Both the position numbers and the translations under genes were made by a program. Shown here piece by piece: positions 43,225 through 53,439 of a stretch of DNA of 64,000 nucleotides. Source of the DNA: Enteractinococcus helveticum. GTDB taxonomy: Bacteria; Actinomycetota; Actinomycetes; Actinomycetales; Micrococcaceae. The first letter of the stretch is position 1, and each line of letters starts with the position of its first letter. The DNA lies in contig NZ_LXEY01000012.1 of the NCBI RefSeq assembly GCF_001657475.1, forward strand, positions 62,001 through 126,000, read 5' to 3'. Below the pieces are notes generated by a model, which searched no databases, was not told where the DNA came from, and saw only the letters and a program-made list of their open reading frames with translations.

Positions 43225-44283
43225 ATGCGTAATGAGTTCGGAGGCACTGGTGCTGTCGTCTCTACGCCAGCAGGCGGGGAACGCCCCTTTGCAGCTCTAG
43301 AAGTATCTCGACCTATGGATTCGGGAACAGATCGCCAGGAAGAGCTCTCAGCTCTCGACTTAGATCTAATTAGCCACCTCCAAAATGATGGGCGAATGCC
43401 ATATGCAGAACTCGCACGACAAACTCGAGTGACGGAGAAGACAGTTCGCCGACGGGTCACTTCTTTGTTGGAGAGTAACTTCATGCAGATATCTGCTGTG
43501 ACTGACCCTTCATTGTTAGGGTTTGAGGAACTGGCTCTAGTGCTGATTTCGCTGGACGGTACCAAGAATCCCGCACAGATAGCAGAAGCGGTTGCTGTGT
43601 TGCCCGAGGTTGATTATGTAACTGTCACAACTGGCACTTTCCCTTTGCAAGCAGAAATTGTATGCATCGACCGACAAGAGCTGTATACAGTAGCTTTCGA
43701 CAAAATTGGTGCACTCATCGGCGTCCAATCGGTTGAAGTGTTGAGCTATCTGCGACTCCACTACCAGCAAGCGAGATTCTTTCCTGCTCAAAGCAAGATC
43801 ACGGAGCTAGGCGTTAGGCCGATGCAGATTGACGATCTTGATCGTAAAATTATTTCTCAGATGGCAGATAACGGTCGCACCTCCTTCAGCGATATCGCTG
43901 CGACGTTGCAGATTCCTATAGCCACTGTTCGTCTTAGATACGGGAAACTCTCGGAATCTGGTGCGGTGAAAGTTATGTGTATCATCAACCCGTTGCGCCT
44001 GGGCTACACAGCTACAAGTTGGGTTGGACTCAAGATTGGTCCTGGAACGAAAAGTACTGAAGTCGCAGAGGCGTTGACTAACTTGAACGAAGTGTCCTAC
44101 GTCGCTATTACTAGCGGGAGATTCCATGTCCTAGCGGAAGTCATCGCTTCTACTCGAGAAGACCTCATTCGTATTCTTGATGAGCGCATCCGCGCTATTC
44201 CAGGAGTCCAAGTCAGTGATACATGGACTTATATTGACTTGTATTATAAAGCGTTGAAACCTCGAAAGCTGCCTAGAAGCTGA
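43225..44283 (+). CDS. tandem Lrp/AsnC-type transcriptional regulator
   Basis: About 352 residues holding two full AsnC units. Unit 1: LDLDLISHLQNDGRMPYAELARQTRVTEKTVRRRV and an effector domain; unit 2: LDRKIISQMADNGRTSFSDIAATLQIPIATVRLRYGKL and RAM domain (VAITSGRFHVLAEVIASTREDLIRIL). Usual AsnC proteins carry one unit of about 150 residues. Divergent from the LLM operon. The ATG at 43225 is one choice; a GTG lies nine bases before. Confidence 0.9.
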   Translation: MRNEFGGTGAVVSTPAGGERPFAALEVSRPMDSGTDRQEELSALDLDLISHLQNDGRMPYAELARQTRVTEKTVRRRVTSLLESNFMQISAVTDPSLLGFEELALVLISLDGTKNPAQIAEAVAVLPEVDYVTVTTGTFPLQAEIVCIDRQELYTVAFDKIGALIGVQSVEVLSYLRLHYQQARFFPAQSKITELGVRPMQIDDLDRKIISQMADNGRTSFSDIAATLQIPIATVRLRYGKLSESGAVKVMCIINPLRLGYTATSWVGLKIGPGTKSTEVAEALTNLNEVSYVAITSGRFHVLAEVIASTREDLIRILDERIRAIPGVQVSDTWTYIDLYYKALKPRKLPRS

Positions 44284-44284
44284 C

Positions 44285-45802
44285 TTACTCTAAGGACATC
44301 CAGATGGTTTGAGTATCGAGGAACTTTTCTATTCCCTCCGCCCCGTTGTCTTTTCCTCCCATCCCGGAGTTCTTGAACCCGCCGAATGGTGCTGTGGCGT
44401 GCCAGTCGGAGTACGTATTTACCCAGACTGTCCCTGCTTCTAATCTTTGGCTAATGCGATGTGCATTGCGCACGTCGTTGGTCCAGAGGCCAGCTGATAG
44501 ACCATATTTACCCTTATTTGCGCGTGTGATCACTTCCTCTATGTCATCGAAGGGCTGCACGATCAGGACAGGCCCAAAAATCTCTTCTTCTACTGCTGGG
44601 GTGATATCCGGGGGGCCTACTATCGCCGTAGGTTGGAGGAAAAACCCATCGCTGTTTCCTTTTTCTGGGCGTAGTCCTCCGAAAGCGATCTCGCCGCCGT
44701 TTATGGTGACTTCTTCCAGGTATCCTTCAACCTTATTTCTGTGAGTGTCCGATGAAAGTGGTCCCATTGTTGTGGACCGATCAAGGCCATGGCCAAGGAC
44801 TAAGTCCTCAGCATGCGTTTGAATTGCTTCTAGCACCTCGTCTAGAACACTGCGGTCAACCATCAGACGTGAACCGCTGAAGCATACTTGACCAGAATAA
44901 AAGTAGGCAGTCGTTGCGGCATATTGTGCTGCTTTTGCGATGTCGGCGTCTGGCAAAATAATGTTAGGATTCTTGCCGCCGAGTTCAAGGGCCACTGGTT
45001 TGAGATCTTGTCCCGCTTGGCCTGCAATGTGACGCCCTACCTTTTCTGAACCCGTAAAAGAGATCATGTTGACTGCCGGGTGAGAGACAAGATGGTGTCC
45101 AGTATTTGCTCCAGTACCGGTAACCACGTTTAAGGTTCCTGCAGGTAGACCAGCCTCCATAGCTAACTCCGCTAACCTCAAAGAAGATAGGGATGTAAGC
45201 TCTGATGGTTTTAGCACGACAGTATTTCCCGCTGCTAGCGCTGGAGCAATCTTGATAGCGGCTTGACATAGTGGAAAATTCCACGGTGTGATGGCAGCTA
45301 CGACGCCGCGAGGTTTTTTATGCGTAAAAACATGAGCGGTTGAGGCTGAGGCTGCAGGTACTGTGTCGCCACGTAACTTGGTGGGCCAGCCAGCATAGTA
45401 TCGAAACTGCTCAATAGCGAGTGGCAGGTCAACAGTTTCCACTTGACTTACGGGTTTTCCACCTTCGAGGGCGTCATACTGTGCGAGTTCAGCCGCATTC
45501 TCCTCAATCAAGTCAGCTAGGCGGTGCAATGACGCCTCACGTTGAGAGGCCGCCATGTGACCCCAGGATTCGTCGAAGGCTCGTTTTGCAGATAGGACCG
45601 CTCTATCGACGGTTTCTTCGTCTGTTTCACTTACTTGAGTGATCACTCGTCCAGTAGAAGGATCGATGATATCGATGCTTGTTTCATTGATCGAGTGTTT
45701 AGTTCCTTCAATAAAACTGCCATGTTTCTGGGTGGCAAACTTGTATGCTGACGGGATGAGTAGGTTGGATAAATAATTAGTTGTATCAGTTGTTATTGAC
45801 AT
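44285..45802 (-). CDS. NAD(P)-dependent aldehyde dehydrogenase
   Basis: 505 residues from the ATG at 45802. Motifs: ITPWNFPLCQAAIKIAPALAAGNTVVLKPSE (cofactor), FTGSEKVGRHIA, LELGGKNPNIILPDAD with the general base glutamate and YSGQVCFSGSRL with the catalytic cysteine, EEEIFGPVL and PFGGFKNSGMG. It would oxidise an aldehyde made by the island's monooxygenase or cleavage enzymes to an acid. It follows the flavin reductase gene at 45851 by 48 bases, with ribosome site AGAGGT. Confidence 0.95.
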   Translation of the reverse strand: MSITTDTTNYLSNLLIPSAYKFATQKHGSFIEGTKHSINETSIDIIDPSTGRVITQVSETDEETVDRAVLSAKRAFDESWGHMAASQREASLHRLADLIEENAAELAQYDALEGGKPVSQVETVDLPLAIEQFRYYAGWPTKLRGDTVPAASASTAHVFTHKKPRGVVAAITPWNFPLCQAAIKIAPALAAGNTVVLKPSELTSLSSLRLAELAMEAGLPAGTLNVVTGTGANTGHHLVSHPAVNMISFTGSEKVGRHIAGQAGQDLKPVALELGGKNPNIILPDADIAKAAQYAATTAYFYSGQVCFSGSRLMVDRSVLDEVLEAIQTHAEDLVLGHGLDRSTTMGPLSSDTHRNKVEGYLEEVTINGGEIAFGGLRPEKGNSDGFFLQPTAIVGPPDITPAVEEEIFGPVLIVQPFDDIEEVITRANKGKYGLSAGLWTNDVRNAHRISQRLEAGTVWVNTYSDWHATAPFGGFKNSGMGGKDNGAEGIEKFLDTQTIWMSLE

Positions 45803-45850
45803 AATATTTTTACCTCTTAGGTGTATCGATGATGAAACTTTTCTCAGCAC

Positions 45851-46363
45851 TCAAGCCGTAGGCGATGTGTGCATTTTTCTATGTCGGTAGATTAAAGGCC
45901 TGGGTTCATTGCTTTGCTCAAGATTCGAAATGTGGCCGACGACGATGGTGTGATCACCCTCTTGGATGAGGCTCGTTACCACACAGTCAAAAACAATTGC
46001 AGAGTCGACAAGTTTAGGTAAGCCAGAACTATTTAATACCCAGTTTGTGGTCTCGAATTTTTCTGGACCCTTTTTTGAAAATGCGAATGCAGTCTTCTGC
46101 TGTTCCTCTGACGCAACGTTCACTACAAAACCTCCGCCAACCTCAAGTGCTGCTAACGTATCTGAGTTTGACTCGAGGCAGACTAGCAGGAGTGGAGGCT
46201 CTAATGACAACGACACCATCGAGGAGACTGTTGCGCCATAAGGCGTCCCCTGATTGTCTGCGGTAGTCACGATTGACACTACGGCGGGTAGCTCCGCTCT
46301 GATATCGCGGAGAGTTCCTTCTTCCAGGACATTGCTGTGATTGCGGTCACTAATTATTGTCAT
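45851..46363 (-). CDS. flavin reductase (second copy)
   Basis: 170 residues from the ATG at 46363. The split-barrel marks are LRDIRAELPAVVSIVTTADNQG, GATVSSMVSLSLEPPLLLVCLESNSDT, FVVNVASEEQQKTAFAFSKKGPEKFE and HTIVVGHISNLEQSNEPRPLIYRHRKM. It forms an operon with aldehyde dehydrogenase. Its sequence differs clearly from the 37484 copy, so the two probably serve different oxygenases or derive from different sources. Confidence 0.9.
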   Translation of the reverse strand: MTIISDRNHSNVLEEGTLRDIRAELPAVVSIVTTADNQGTPYGATVSSMVSLSLEPPLLLVCLESNSDTLAALEVGGGFVVNVASEEQQKTAFAFSKKGPEKFETTNWVLNSSGLPKLVDSAIVFDCVVTSLIQEGDHTIVVGHISNLEQSNEPRPLIYRHRKMHTSPTA

Positions 46364-47166
46364 GCTATGAACCATACATCACATATATTTTGGATTGCAA
46401 GACCGTAATTCACAATATGTTGGAATTTTAGAGCAGTTATATGCAACTAGGTGACGAGGCATCATGATCGATGACAGGAGTTGATTCCTCCCTCCCGTCC
46501 TTTTCGCTTATTTGGAGATAGAGGCCGGGCTCTTCGCTTAGCACCACAAGAATGCTTTTCCAGATTCACTTTTTGTAGTGGCGACCCACCCCGGTTGTGG
46601 ACGGGGGTAAAGGCCGACATAGGCATGTTTCCTGTAAAAGCGGGAGCCACTTCAGTTGCTCCGTTGCACTGTTGGACCTGGTGAGGTGCGAGCAGTTTCT
46701 CAAAGCCGCCTGTGACCCAAGACGAATAGTGAGCACCTTTTCGTTATCGTGCGCGAGACCGCCAGGGCTTTAGGTGACGATCAGTTGGTCCAGGACGATG
46801 ACCACCTCGGCACTGATCTACAGAGCTTCCGCGTGCGTAGTCAGTAGCGCGGTGAGTATTTGTCGAAGTTATCCAGGGTCTCCTCGGATGCCAGGCGTCA
46901 AGATCAGTAAGTGATGTCGGCGTCCAGCGTTAATTGGAAAGATCAACTTGGAATTGAGTAGGAGTAAGACAGGGTAGACGACGACTGAGAAGCAAGCGAT
47001 CTGTGGCGACCGTGATGCAATGAAGCCTTACTTATGATTTTTTTCGACGTACTTATGTTGACTGGCGACACAATGTGACGTAGGCTACATTTAGCAATTC
47101 TGACAATATGAGGTTTCCAGGAACTGCCCACCGAGGGCATCAGGGGAATTAAGAAGGAGAAGAACA
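46364..47166. other. about 800-bp region without a convincing gene
   Basis: Short frames only, none with recognised content. The first 70 bases upstream of the flavin reductase are AT-rich and may hold its promoter. The centre is G-rich (CCACCCCGGTTGTGGACGGGG and neighbours) and, by composition, could be remains of mobile DNA. AAGGAGAAG right before the GTG at 47167 is the ribosome site of the next gene. I could not fix anything more. Confidence 0.45.
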
Positions 47167-48882
47167 GTGCGAGTTCGCGGTAGTGAGGCTTTCGTGGAGG
47201 CCCTCCGTATCGAAGGTGTCGAGGTTGTTTTTGGGATCAATGGCTCAGCTATCGTTGATCCGCTTGATCTCTTTGATACGGCTGGGATCTCATTTGTCCA
47301 GGTTCGTAACGAGCAAAATGCGGGTGGGATGGCAGATGGGTACACTCAGGCGTCTGGAAAAATTGGCGTATGTATCGGACAAAACGGACCAGGGATCACT
47401 AACCTCGTCAGTGGCGTTGCCATGGCATATGCCAATCACACGCCCATGGTTGTAGTGACACCATCCGTAACGACGAAGCAACGTGGTAGTCATATCGTTC
47501 AAGAAGTCGATCAGATGTCTCTGATGTCTTCGATCACGGTTTCTCAACATCAAGTATCTACTGCAGAACGTATTCCGTGGGCCATGCGAGCAGCGTTCCG
47601 TGCGGCGCGCATTAAGCGTGGGCCAGCACAGGTCGATATCCCGCGTGATCTTTTTTATGAGGAATTCGAGTATGAAGAGATCGCCCCGGAACGGTATAGG
47701 CACTCGGGTCTGACTCGCCCAGTTGAAAGTGATATTCGCGCTGCTGCAGATGCCTTGCAGAACGCCGAACGGCCCGTGATTTTGTGTGGGCTCGGAGTAA
47801 GTCAGAGCGGTGACATGGGAGCTATCGCGGCTATCGCGGATTCAGTGGATGCTGCAATTGCGACCATTTACAACCACAACGATGCCTTCGATAACTCTCA
47901 TCCTCGCTATATCGGTCCACTGGGTTACTGTGGATCACGTTTTGCCATGGAATATGTTGCACAAGCGGACGTGATACTGGCGTTAGGCACTAGACTTAAC
48001 ATGACTGGAATCATGCCTCAATACGACCTAGATTTTTGGCCGCGTTCAGCAACACTCATTATGAATGATAACAACCCTCTTGCCTTGGGTGCGGACACGC
48101 CTTTCGATGTAGGACTTGTGGGGGATTGTGCTGAAACAGCCCGCGCGCTAGAAACTGAGCTGACTTCACGTTCGGCACCCGTGAAGTCTTCTGAAGAAAC
48201 TCTCGCTGAGATTCGAGAGGGCAAGTCACAGTGGTGGGATCAACTGCATAATGAAGCAGGAAGCGCCCAGACACCATTATCCCCGAAGTTGGCTTTGAAA
48301 AAGATTGCTGAAATGACGCCTGAGGATGCAATCGTGACTGCAGACGCAGGAAATGCCACTAGCTTCGTGACAACATATTTCCAATTCACCCAAGGCCGTA
48401 GCCTCATGATGCCCGGGACTTTTGGATCGATGGGCGGAGCCTTTTCGAACGCCATCGGTGCAAAGATTTCATCACCTGACCGCCCTGTAATTGCAATCAG
48501 CGGAGACGGCGCATGGGGAACTGGCCTTCAAGAAGTGCTGACAGCAGTGGCCGAAGATGCTCCCGTTATTTCTATAGTGCTCAATAACGGCTCCTTAGCT
48601 GCCGAAAGAGCAAACCAAATGGGGTTCTTAGAGGGACGTTTCTTTGCTTGTGATTTAGATAATCCTGACTTTGCTGTAATTGCGGAAGAAATGGGAGCAC
48701 TCGGTCGAAGCGTGCGAACTCTTGAAGACCTGGAATCGGCCTACTCTGAAGCACTTAGTTCTGATAAGCCTGTCGTGCTTGATATGCATGTTGACCTTGC
48801 GGTATTGGCGCCGCCCCGACGCAAAGATGCTCTCCAGGAGCGACGACGCTTGCATCCGCGATATGTCGAAGACAGTAATTAA
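47167..48882 (+). CDS. TPP-dependent enzyme, sulfoacetaldehyde-acetyltransferase (Xsc)-like
   Basis: 571 residues from a GTG with AAGGAG upstream. N-terminal pyrimidine domain: EAFVEALRIEGVEVVFGINGS, the activating glutamate in VRNEQNAGGMADGYTQASG, and GQNGPGITNLVSG. The C-terminal pyrophosphate motif is ISGDGAWGTGLQEVLT...LNNGS. Order and details (AERANQMGFLEGRFF, ending RRKDAL...) resemble Xsc, which splits sulfoacetaldehyde to acetyl phosphate and sulfite, more than acetolactate synthase. The substrate is still unproven. Heads a long operon with an ABC importer. Confidence 0.9.
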   Translation: MRVRGSEAFVEALRIEGVEVVFGINGSAIVDPLDLFDTAGISFVQVRNEQNAGGMADGYTQASGKIGVCIGQNGPGITNLVSGVAMAYANHTPMVVVTPSVTTKQRGSHIVQEVDQMSLMSSITVSQHQVSTAERIPWAMRAAFRAARIKRGPAQVDIPRDLFYEEFEYEEIAPERYRHSGLTRPVESDIRAAADALQNAERPVILCGLGVSQSGDMGAIAAIADSVDAAIATIYNHNDAFDNSHPRYIGPLGYCGSRFAMEYVAQADVILALGTRLNMTGIMPQYDLDFWPRSATLIMNDNNPLALGADTPFDVGLVGDCAETARALETELTSRSAPVKSSEETLAEIREGKSQWWDQLHNEAGSAQTPLSPKLALKKIAEMTPEDAIVTADAGNATSFVTTYFQFTQGRSLMMPGTFGSMGGAFSNAIGAKISSPDRPVIAISGDGAWGTGLQEVLTAVAEDAPVISIVLNNGSLAAERANQMGFLEGRFFACDLDNPDFAVIAEEMGALGRSVRTLEDLESAYSEALSSDKPVVLDMHVDLAVLAPPRRKDALQERRRLHPRYVEDSN

Positions 48883-48935
48883 TTCATAGCCAGATCTTCC
48901 GAGATGCAGTTTTATGACTGAAACGGGTAACTAAT

Positions 48936-50693
48936 ATGAAAAATTCTACTCTCGCTGAGGAAAGCAAAGAGTTAGCTGAGAAACTGGATTTAACGGGGGC
49001 TCACCGTGCCTTTCGTACACCAATCGGACGTAATGTACACGGTACCTGGGCCCGTATCGCTTGGATAGCAGTCATCGCGGCAGTGGTTGTTGCGGTAGTA
49101 TACCCGACTTTCCGAGTGGTTCTAACAGCAGTACTTGATCCAAATACTGGCGCGTTTGACGCTAGAAGTTTTATTCAGATCTTGCAAGATCCCTATACTT
49201 GGGAGGCGACTGCTACCACTTTAGGTATGGGCTTGGTAGCTACCGTACTGGCTTTAATCTTTGCTGCGCCTATGGCCTGGGCTGTAGTCCGCACCAATAT
49301 GCGAGGGCGTCGCCTCTTTATGCACCTGAGCTTCATGAGCTTCCTAACACCAGGAATGCTCATCGCTCTAGCGTATTTGATTCCGTTTGGTCCGAACATG
49401 ACAGGTGCAGCATTTCTCTCAAATCTGTTTGGTACCACGACGTCGCTGTACAGCTTCTGGGGGCTTGCCATAATCACGGCCTTTCACGAGTTCCCCATAA
49501 TTTTCATTAGCTTGGCAGTGGCTTTGTCGAGCATGAGCAGTGATCTAGAAGATGCAGGGTATTCGCATGGGATTTCTCCTGTTGGAGTGCTTCGAAAAAT
49601 CACTTTCCCCTTAATGAGACCAGCCTTAATTTCGGCCTCATTTTTGGGCTTCGTGGCGGGTATCAATGTTTTTGGGGTTCAGGCTACCCTCGCAATCCCT
49701 GGCGGCATTCCTTTGCTCACTACTGCAATTTACCAAGACTTCGGTTACCCCGTGGATTTCGTGCATGCAGCGACCATGTCTGTCATTTTATTAGTGGTGT
49801 CCATCGTCTTAACAGTACTGACTAACTGGTACGTTGGCCGACATACCCACCCCATGGTCGTGGGGAAATCCGGTGGTAGCGCGAAGCTCATCTTGTCTCG
49901 CTGGGCGAATATCTTCCTCATCGCTTGGAGCAGTTTGGCTATGTTAATCATTCTGATCGTGCCTGGAATCATTCTGTTACTTGGAAGTCTCTCCAACACG
50001 GGAAGTTACACATTGTCTTTCGACAATCTTGGGTTCGCATCTTATGAAGCTCTCTTTGAACTTGGTCAGACGGTTTTGGCCTTGTGGAACAGTGCCGTAT
50101 TTGCACTCATTGCGACCTTAACCGTTTTAGCTATCTCCTTAGCGCTGGTATATTTCGAGCGTCATGGATTCCGGTTCGGAAAAGTGATGAACTCCATCTC
50201 GGATCTTTCGTTCGTGATTCCTGGCATCGTATTGTCGTTCGGTCTCATTACGGCGTACAGCACTGGGCCCTTAGTTTTATACAATACGGCTGCAATTATC
50301 GTTATTGCTTATATCGGCAGATTCCTGCCGTTCGGTAGGAGAAATCTTCACGGAGCGATCGGCGAAATTGACCGAGACTTGGAACTGGCAGCATATAGCC
50401 ATGGCGTGTCCGGGGGGCGCACTTTTTCACGAGTGATGTTCCCGCTCTCTAAGAGGGCCCTGCTGGCCGGAGCGATCATCTGCTTTTTCTTTGCATTCAA
50501 CGAACTGTCATCTTCGATCTTGCTTATTACCAGCGAAACTGTCGTGTCTGCGACTGTCTTATTGAGCTACAAGGAGGAGGGACTGATTGGGCAGATGTAT
50601 GCATTGTCTTCAGTGCTCTTCGTTCTAAGTGTTATTGCCTACCTTGTGGTTATCAAGCTCGCCGGACGCAAGGCCTTCGCGGATATCGACTAG
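48936..50693 (+). CDS. fused two-domain ABC permease, FbpB/PhnV-like
   Basis: 585 residues with about twelve helices. Two EAA-type loops, LEDAGYSHGISPVGVLRKITFPLMRPAL and LELAAYSHGVSGGRTFSRVMFPLSKRAL, show that two permease domains are fused, as in ferric-iron (FbpB) and 2-aminoethylphosphonate-type importers. The ATPase and binding protein follow immediately. Substrate not readable from sequence. Confidence 0.93.
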   Translation: MKNSTLAEESKELAEKLDLTGAHRAFRTPIGRNVHGTWARIAWIAVIAAVVVAVVYPTFRVVLTAVLDPNTGAFDARSFIQILQDPYTWEATATTLGMGLVATVLALIFAAPMAWAVVRTNMRGRRLFMHLSFMSFLTPGMLIALAYLIPFGPNMTGAAFLSNLFGTTTSLYSFWGLAIITAFHEFPIIFISLAVALSSMSSDLEDAGYSHGISPVGVLRKITFPLMRPALISASFLGFVAGINVFGVQATLAIPGGIPLLTTAIYQDFGYPVDFVHAATMSVILLVVSIVLTVLTNWYVGRHTHPMVVGKSGGSAKLILSRWANIFLIAWSSLAMLIILIVPGIILLLGSLSNTGSYTLSFDNLGFASYEALFELGQTVLALWNSAVFALIATLTVLAISLALVYFERHGFRFGKVMNSISDLSFVIPGIVLSFGLITAYSTGPLVLYNTAAIIVIAYIGRFLPFGRRNLHGAIGEIDRDLELAAYSHGVSGGRTFSRVMFPLSKRALLAGAIICFFFAFNELSSSILLITSETVVSATVLLSYKEEGLIGQMYALSSVLFVLSVIAYLVVIKLAGRKAFADID

Positions 50694-50705
50694 ATAGGAA
50701 AAACC

Positions 50706-51839
50706 ATGTCGTCTATTACTCTTAAAGATCTCAACTTCACATACTCCAACACCGACGGATCAGGTGGCTTGCGCAACGTTTCACTACACATCCAGGATGG
50801 AGGAGTCACGGCTATCCTGGGCGCAAGTGGAAGCGGCAAGACGACCTTGTTGCGGTTGATTGCTGGATTTATCCGCCCATCGCACGGCGAGATCCTTATC
50901 GACGACCAAGTCGTAGCTGGCTCCAAATACGTGGCCCCCCAAGAGCGTAACCTTGCAGTGGTATTCCAAAGCTATGCGCTTTGGCCACATCTGTCGGTCG
51001 AGCAAAACATAGAGTTGCCTCTGAAGTCTAAAAAACTGAACCGAGAAGAACGGCAGCAACAAGTTACAGAGGCTCTATCGCTCACCGGCCTGACTGAACT
51101 GCGTCACCGTGCACCCGCAGAACTCAGCGGGGGCCAACAGCAGCGCGTGGCCTTGGCTCGTAGTATTGCTCTTCGTCCGGGATTAATATTATTTGATGAA
51201 CCGCTGAGTAACCTGGATGCAGCCTTGCGTGGTCGCCTTCGCCTCCAACTCAAAGAAATGCAACGTACTACAGGTATCACCTTCATCTATGTAACTCATG
51301 ATCGAGATGAAGCAATGACGCTTGCAGACCAACTCGTGGTGCTTGAAAAAGGACGCCTACTTTGCTCAGGGGCACCTCGTGAACTGTACGAATTTCCTCC
51401 TAATCGTTCAGCCGCGGAGATACTGAGCCATTGGTCTGGTGAACTTCCGGCAATTGTTGAGGATGCGTCAGCCGGAAGCATGCGAATCGCAGGCACCAAC
51501 ACGGTTGTTCAGATCAAACAACACTGGCTTTCATCCGAGACGACGTCAGGAGAACCAGTCTCTATTTTCGTCCGCACTCAAGGTCTCACTATCGCTGACA
51601 ATGTAGGAAATCAGGGACCCCAAGTAAGCGGGGTTGTCGAGCATACTGAATTCACTGATGGAGCAGTTAAATTGTGGGTCCGGCTTGCTAACGATATAAG
51701 AGTGTCGCTTGTTGATTCTCGGCTGCGTCCTGCTGAAGCTGACGAGGAAGTAGTCCTGAATATCTCAGAACAGCATCTTGTCGTTTTGCCTGCAAATGGA
51801 AGAACAGTAAATCAGTGTTCTTCTCTTGTTAGCGCATAA
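50706..51839 (+). CDS. ABC importer ATPase
   Basis: 377 residues. Walker [13 protein letters not shown]-loop [12 protein letters not shown], signature [14 protein letters not shown], Walker [13 protein letters not shown] and switch [17 protein letters not shown] are complete. A TOBE-like domain fills the last 120 residues. It energises the 48936 permease; genes are 12 nt apart. Confidence 0.95.
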   Translation: MSSITLKDLNFTYSNTDGSGGLRNVSLHIQDGGVTAILGASGSGKTTLLRLIAGFIRPSHGEILIDDQVVAGSKYVAPQERNLAVVFQSYALWPHLSVEQNIELPLKSKKLNREERQQQVTEALSLTGLTELRHRAPAELSGGQQQRVALARSIALRPGLILFDEPLSNLDAALRGRLRLQLKEMQRTTGITFIYVTHDRDEAMTLADQLVVLEKGRLLCSGAPRELYEFPPNRSAAEILSHWSGELPAIVEDASAGSMRIAGTNTVVQIKQHWLSSETTSGEPVSIFVRTQGLTIADNVGNQGPQVSGVVEHTEFTDGAVKLWVRLANDIRVSLVDSRLRPAEADEEVVLNISEQHLVVLPANGRTVNQCSSLVSA

Positions 51840-51865
51840 TTCATTCATCTAAAGAGGGAACCACC

Positions 51866-52966
51866 ATGAGAAAGAAATTTACATCTCGCATCAAAATTAC
51901 CGCTGTTGTCGCCTTCGCTAGCTGCACCGTTCTACTTGCGGGCTGCTCCACTGAAGCAACACAAGATACCTCAGGGACTGCACAACACGAGAGCAATGGG
52001 CCTGTCCCTACGGCTACTTCAGCAAGCTTAGAAGCTGAAGCGAAAGAGGAAGGTAAAGTCGTGTGGTATACAAATGAGCCTCGCGAGAACGCTACAGCTA
52101 TTGCTGACCTCTTCATGCAGGAATATCCTGAAATCGACGTAGAAATATTGCGACTCCCCGGCGAAAAAATAGCCGCCAAACTCGAAGCCGAATTCTCTGG
52201 AGCAGGCCTTGAAGGTGATGTTGCTTACGTCACACCAGGCTACACGGTGCAGCGTCTCGCGGAGAATGGAGCTTTCGCTCCTTACTATCCGGAGAACATA
52301 GATGAAGTTGATGATAAATACAAGGATCCTAACGGGAACTGGGTGAGTACAGGTTACACACCTTTAGTCGCTATCGCATACAACACCAACGAAGTAACTA
52401 AAGACGAAGCTCCCGCTTCCTGGGAAGACCTCACCGAAGAAAAATGGAAGAACAACATTGCTCTTGGTGACCCTGCAAGCCTGACTGTTGCCACACAAGC
52501 CGCAGCCTCGTGGATGCAGAACTTCGGAGAAGACTATATAGAGCAACTCGGAGACAACAACCCAGTGATCTTGTCAAGCTTCGGAGATACAGAAGCCGCG
52601 ATTCTGTCGGGTTCATCACCAGTTGGAACCGTCACCGATTTCCGCACATATGCTGATATGGCTGAGGGCCACCCAATAGAACTAGTTCTTCCCGAAGAAG
52701 GTGCAATAGCCACCCCCGGAGCTATGGGCATAAATGCTGATGCGCCACACCCCAATGCAGCCCGTTTGTTTGAAAATTTTCTCTACAGCGATGCTGTCAT
52801 GGACCAATACGCTAAAAACTACACCTACCCCATACGTCCAGGATTTGCAGGTGAAGGTATGCCCGACCTCCAAGACGTAAAGCTATTACCAACCGATGAT
52901 TCCGTACTTACTGACCCTAACGAGATGGTCTCCCTGCGGCGCCAACTCAACTCATTATTAGGTTGA
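51866..52966 (+). CDS. ABC importer substrate-binding lipoprotein (type 2 periplasmic, FbpA-like)
   Basis: 366 residues. Signal with lipobox VLLAGCSTE. Mature two-lobe fold: LEAEAKEEGKVVWYTNEPRENATAIADLFMQEYPEIDVEILR, then YNTNEVTKDEAPASWEDLTEEKWKNNIALGDP and HPNAARLFENFLYSDAVMDQYAKNYTYPI. The family includes ferric-iron and phosphonate or sulfonate-type binders. The double-tyrosine iron site of FbpA is not evident, which favours an organic ligand. Confidence 0.93.
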   Translation: MRKKFTSRIKITAVVAFASCTVLLAGCSTEATQDTSGTAQHESNGPVPTATSASLEAEAKEEGKVVWYTNEPRENATAIADLFMQEYPEIDVEILRLPGEKIAAKLEAEFSGAGLEGDVAYVTPGYTVQRLAENGAFAPYYPENIDEVDDKYKDPNGNWVSTGYTPLVAIAYNTNEVTKDEAPASWEDLTEEKWKNNIALGDPASLTVATQAAASWMQNFGEDYIEQLGDNNPVILSSFGDTEAAILSGSSPVGTVTDFRTYADMAEGHPIELVLPEEGAIATPGAMGINADAPHPNAARLFENFLYSDAVMDQYAKNYTYPIRPGFAGEGMPDLQDVKLLPTDDSVLTDPNEMVSLRRQLNSLLG

Positions 52967-53002
52967 TCAAATAATAACTTCGTAAGATAAGGAATGTTTG
53001 TC

Positions 53003-53434
53003 ATGCTCGAAGATAAGAGCGAATCGGCTGGATGCCAAGATGTCACGTTGAGGAGCTATCGGGTCGTGGATTATGGCACAGCTTCTGCAGCTGCTGAGTG
53101 TTTTGCCGATGATGCGGTACTTGACCGCTATGGGGATATCAGCGTTGGCCGAGATGAATTGCTCAATCTTTTTGGTGAGAGAGAGCGCGAAACCGAAAGA
53201 ATCACGTGTCACGCGGTGGTTAATTATGCTCATATTCCCGTCATTCCTGGCGTATGCGCAGAAGCACATTACTCACTACTCGTTTTTCAAGTTCGACCAG
53301 ATACAGACTCTGAATTCGTAGGGGTACGTAGGTGTTTAGATCGCTATGTCAAACAAGGAAATCGTTGGGTCATTGAATATCGCAGACAACAAGAACTAGG
53401 TGCTTTTTTTCACGAGCAACTAAGTGCAGGGTGA
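53003..53434 (+). CDS. SnoaL/NTF2-like small protein
   Basis: 143 residues from the ATG at 53003 with AAGGA upstream. The fold pattern DYGTASAAAECFADDAVLDRYGDISVGRDELLNLFGE followed by curved strands LVFQVRPD and LDRYVKQGNRWVIEYRRQQ is typical of NTF2-like proteins, many of which are isomerases, hydratases or dehydratases. Function not fixed. It overlaps the next gene. Confidence 0.8.
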   Translation: MLEDKSESAGCQDVTLRSYRVVDYGTASAAAECFADDAVLDRYGDISVGRDELLNLFGERERETERITCHAVVNYAHIPVIPGVCAEAHYSLLVFQVRPDTDSEFVGVRRCLDRYVKQGNRWVIEYRRQQELGAFFHEQLSAG

Positions 53435-53439
53435 GTGGA

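Noticed and set aside
46462..46650. 62-codon frame with Lys/Arg-rich end
   Set aside because: No homology recognised and no ribosome site; more likely chance or IS debris.
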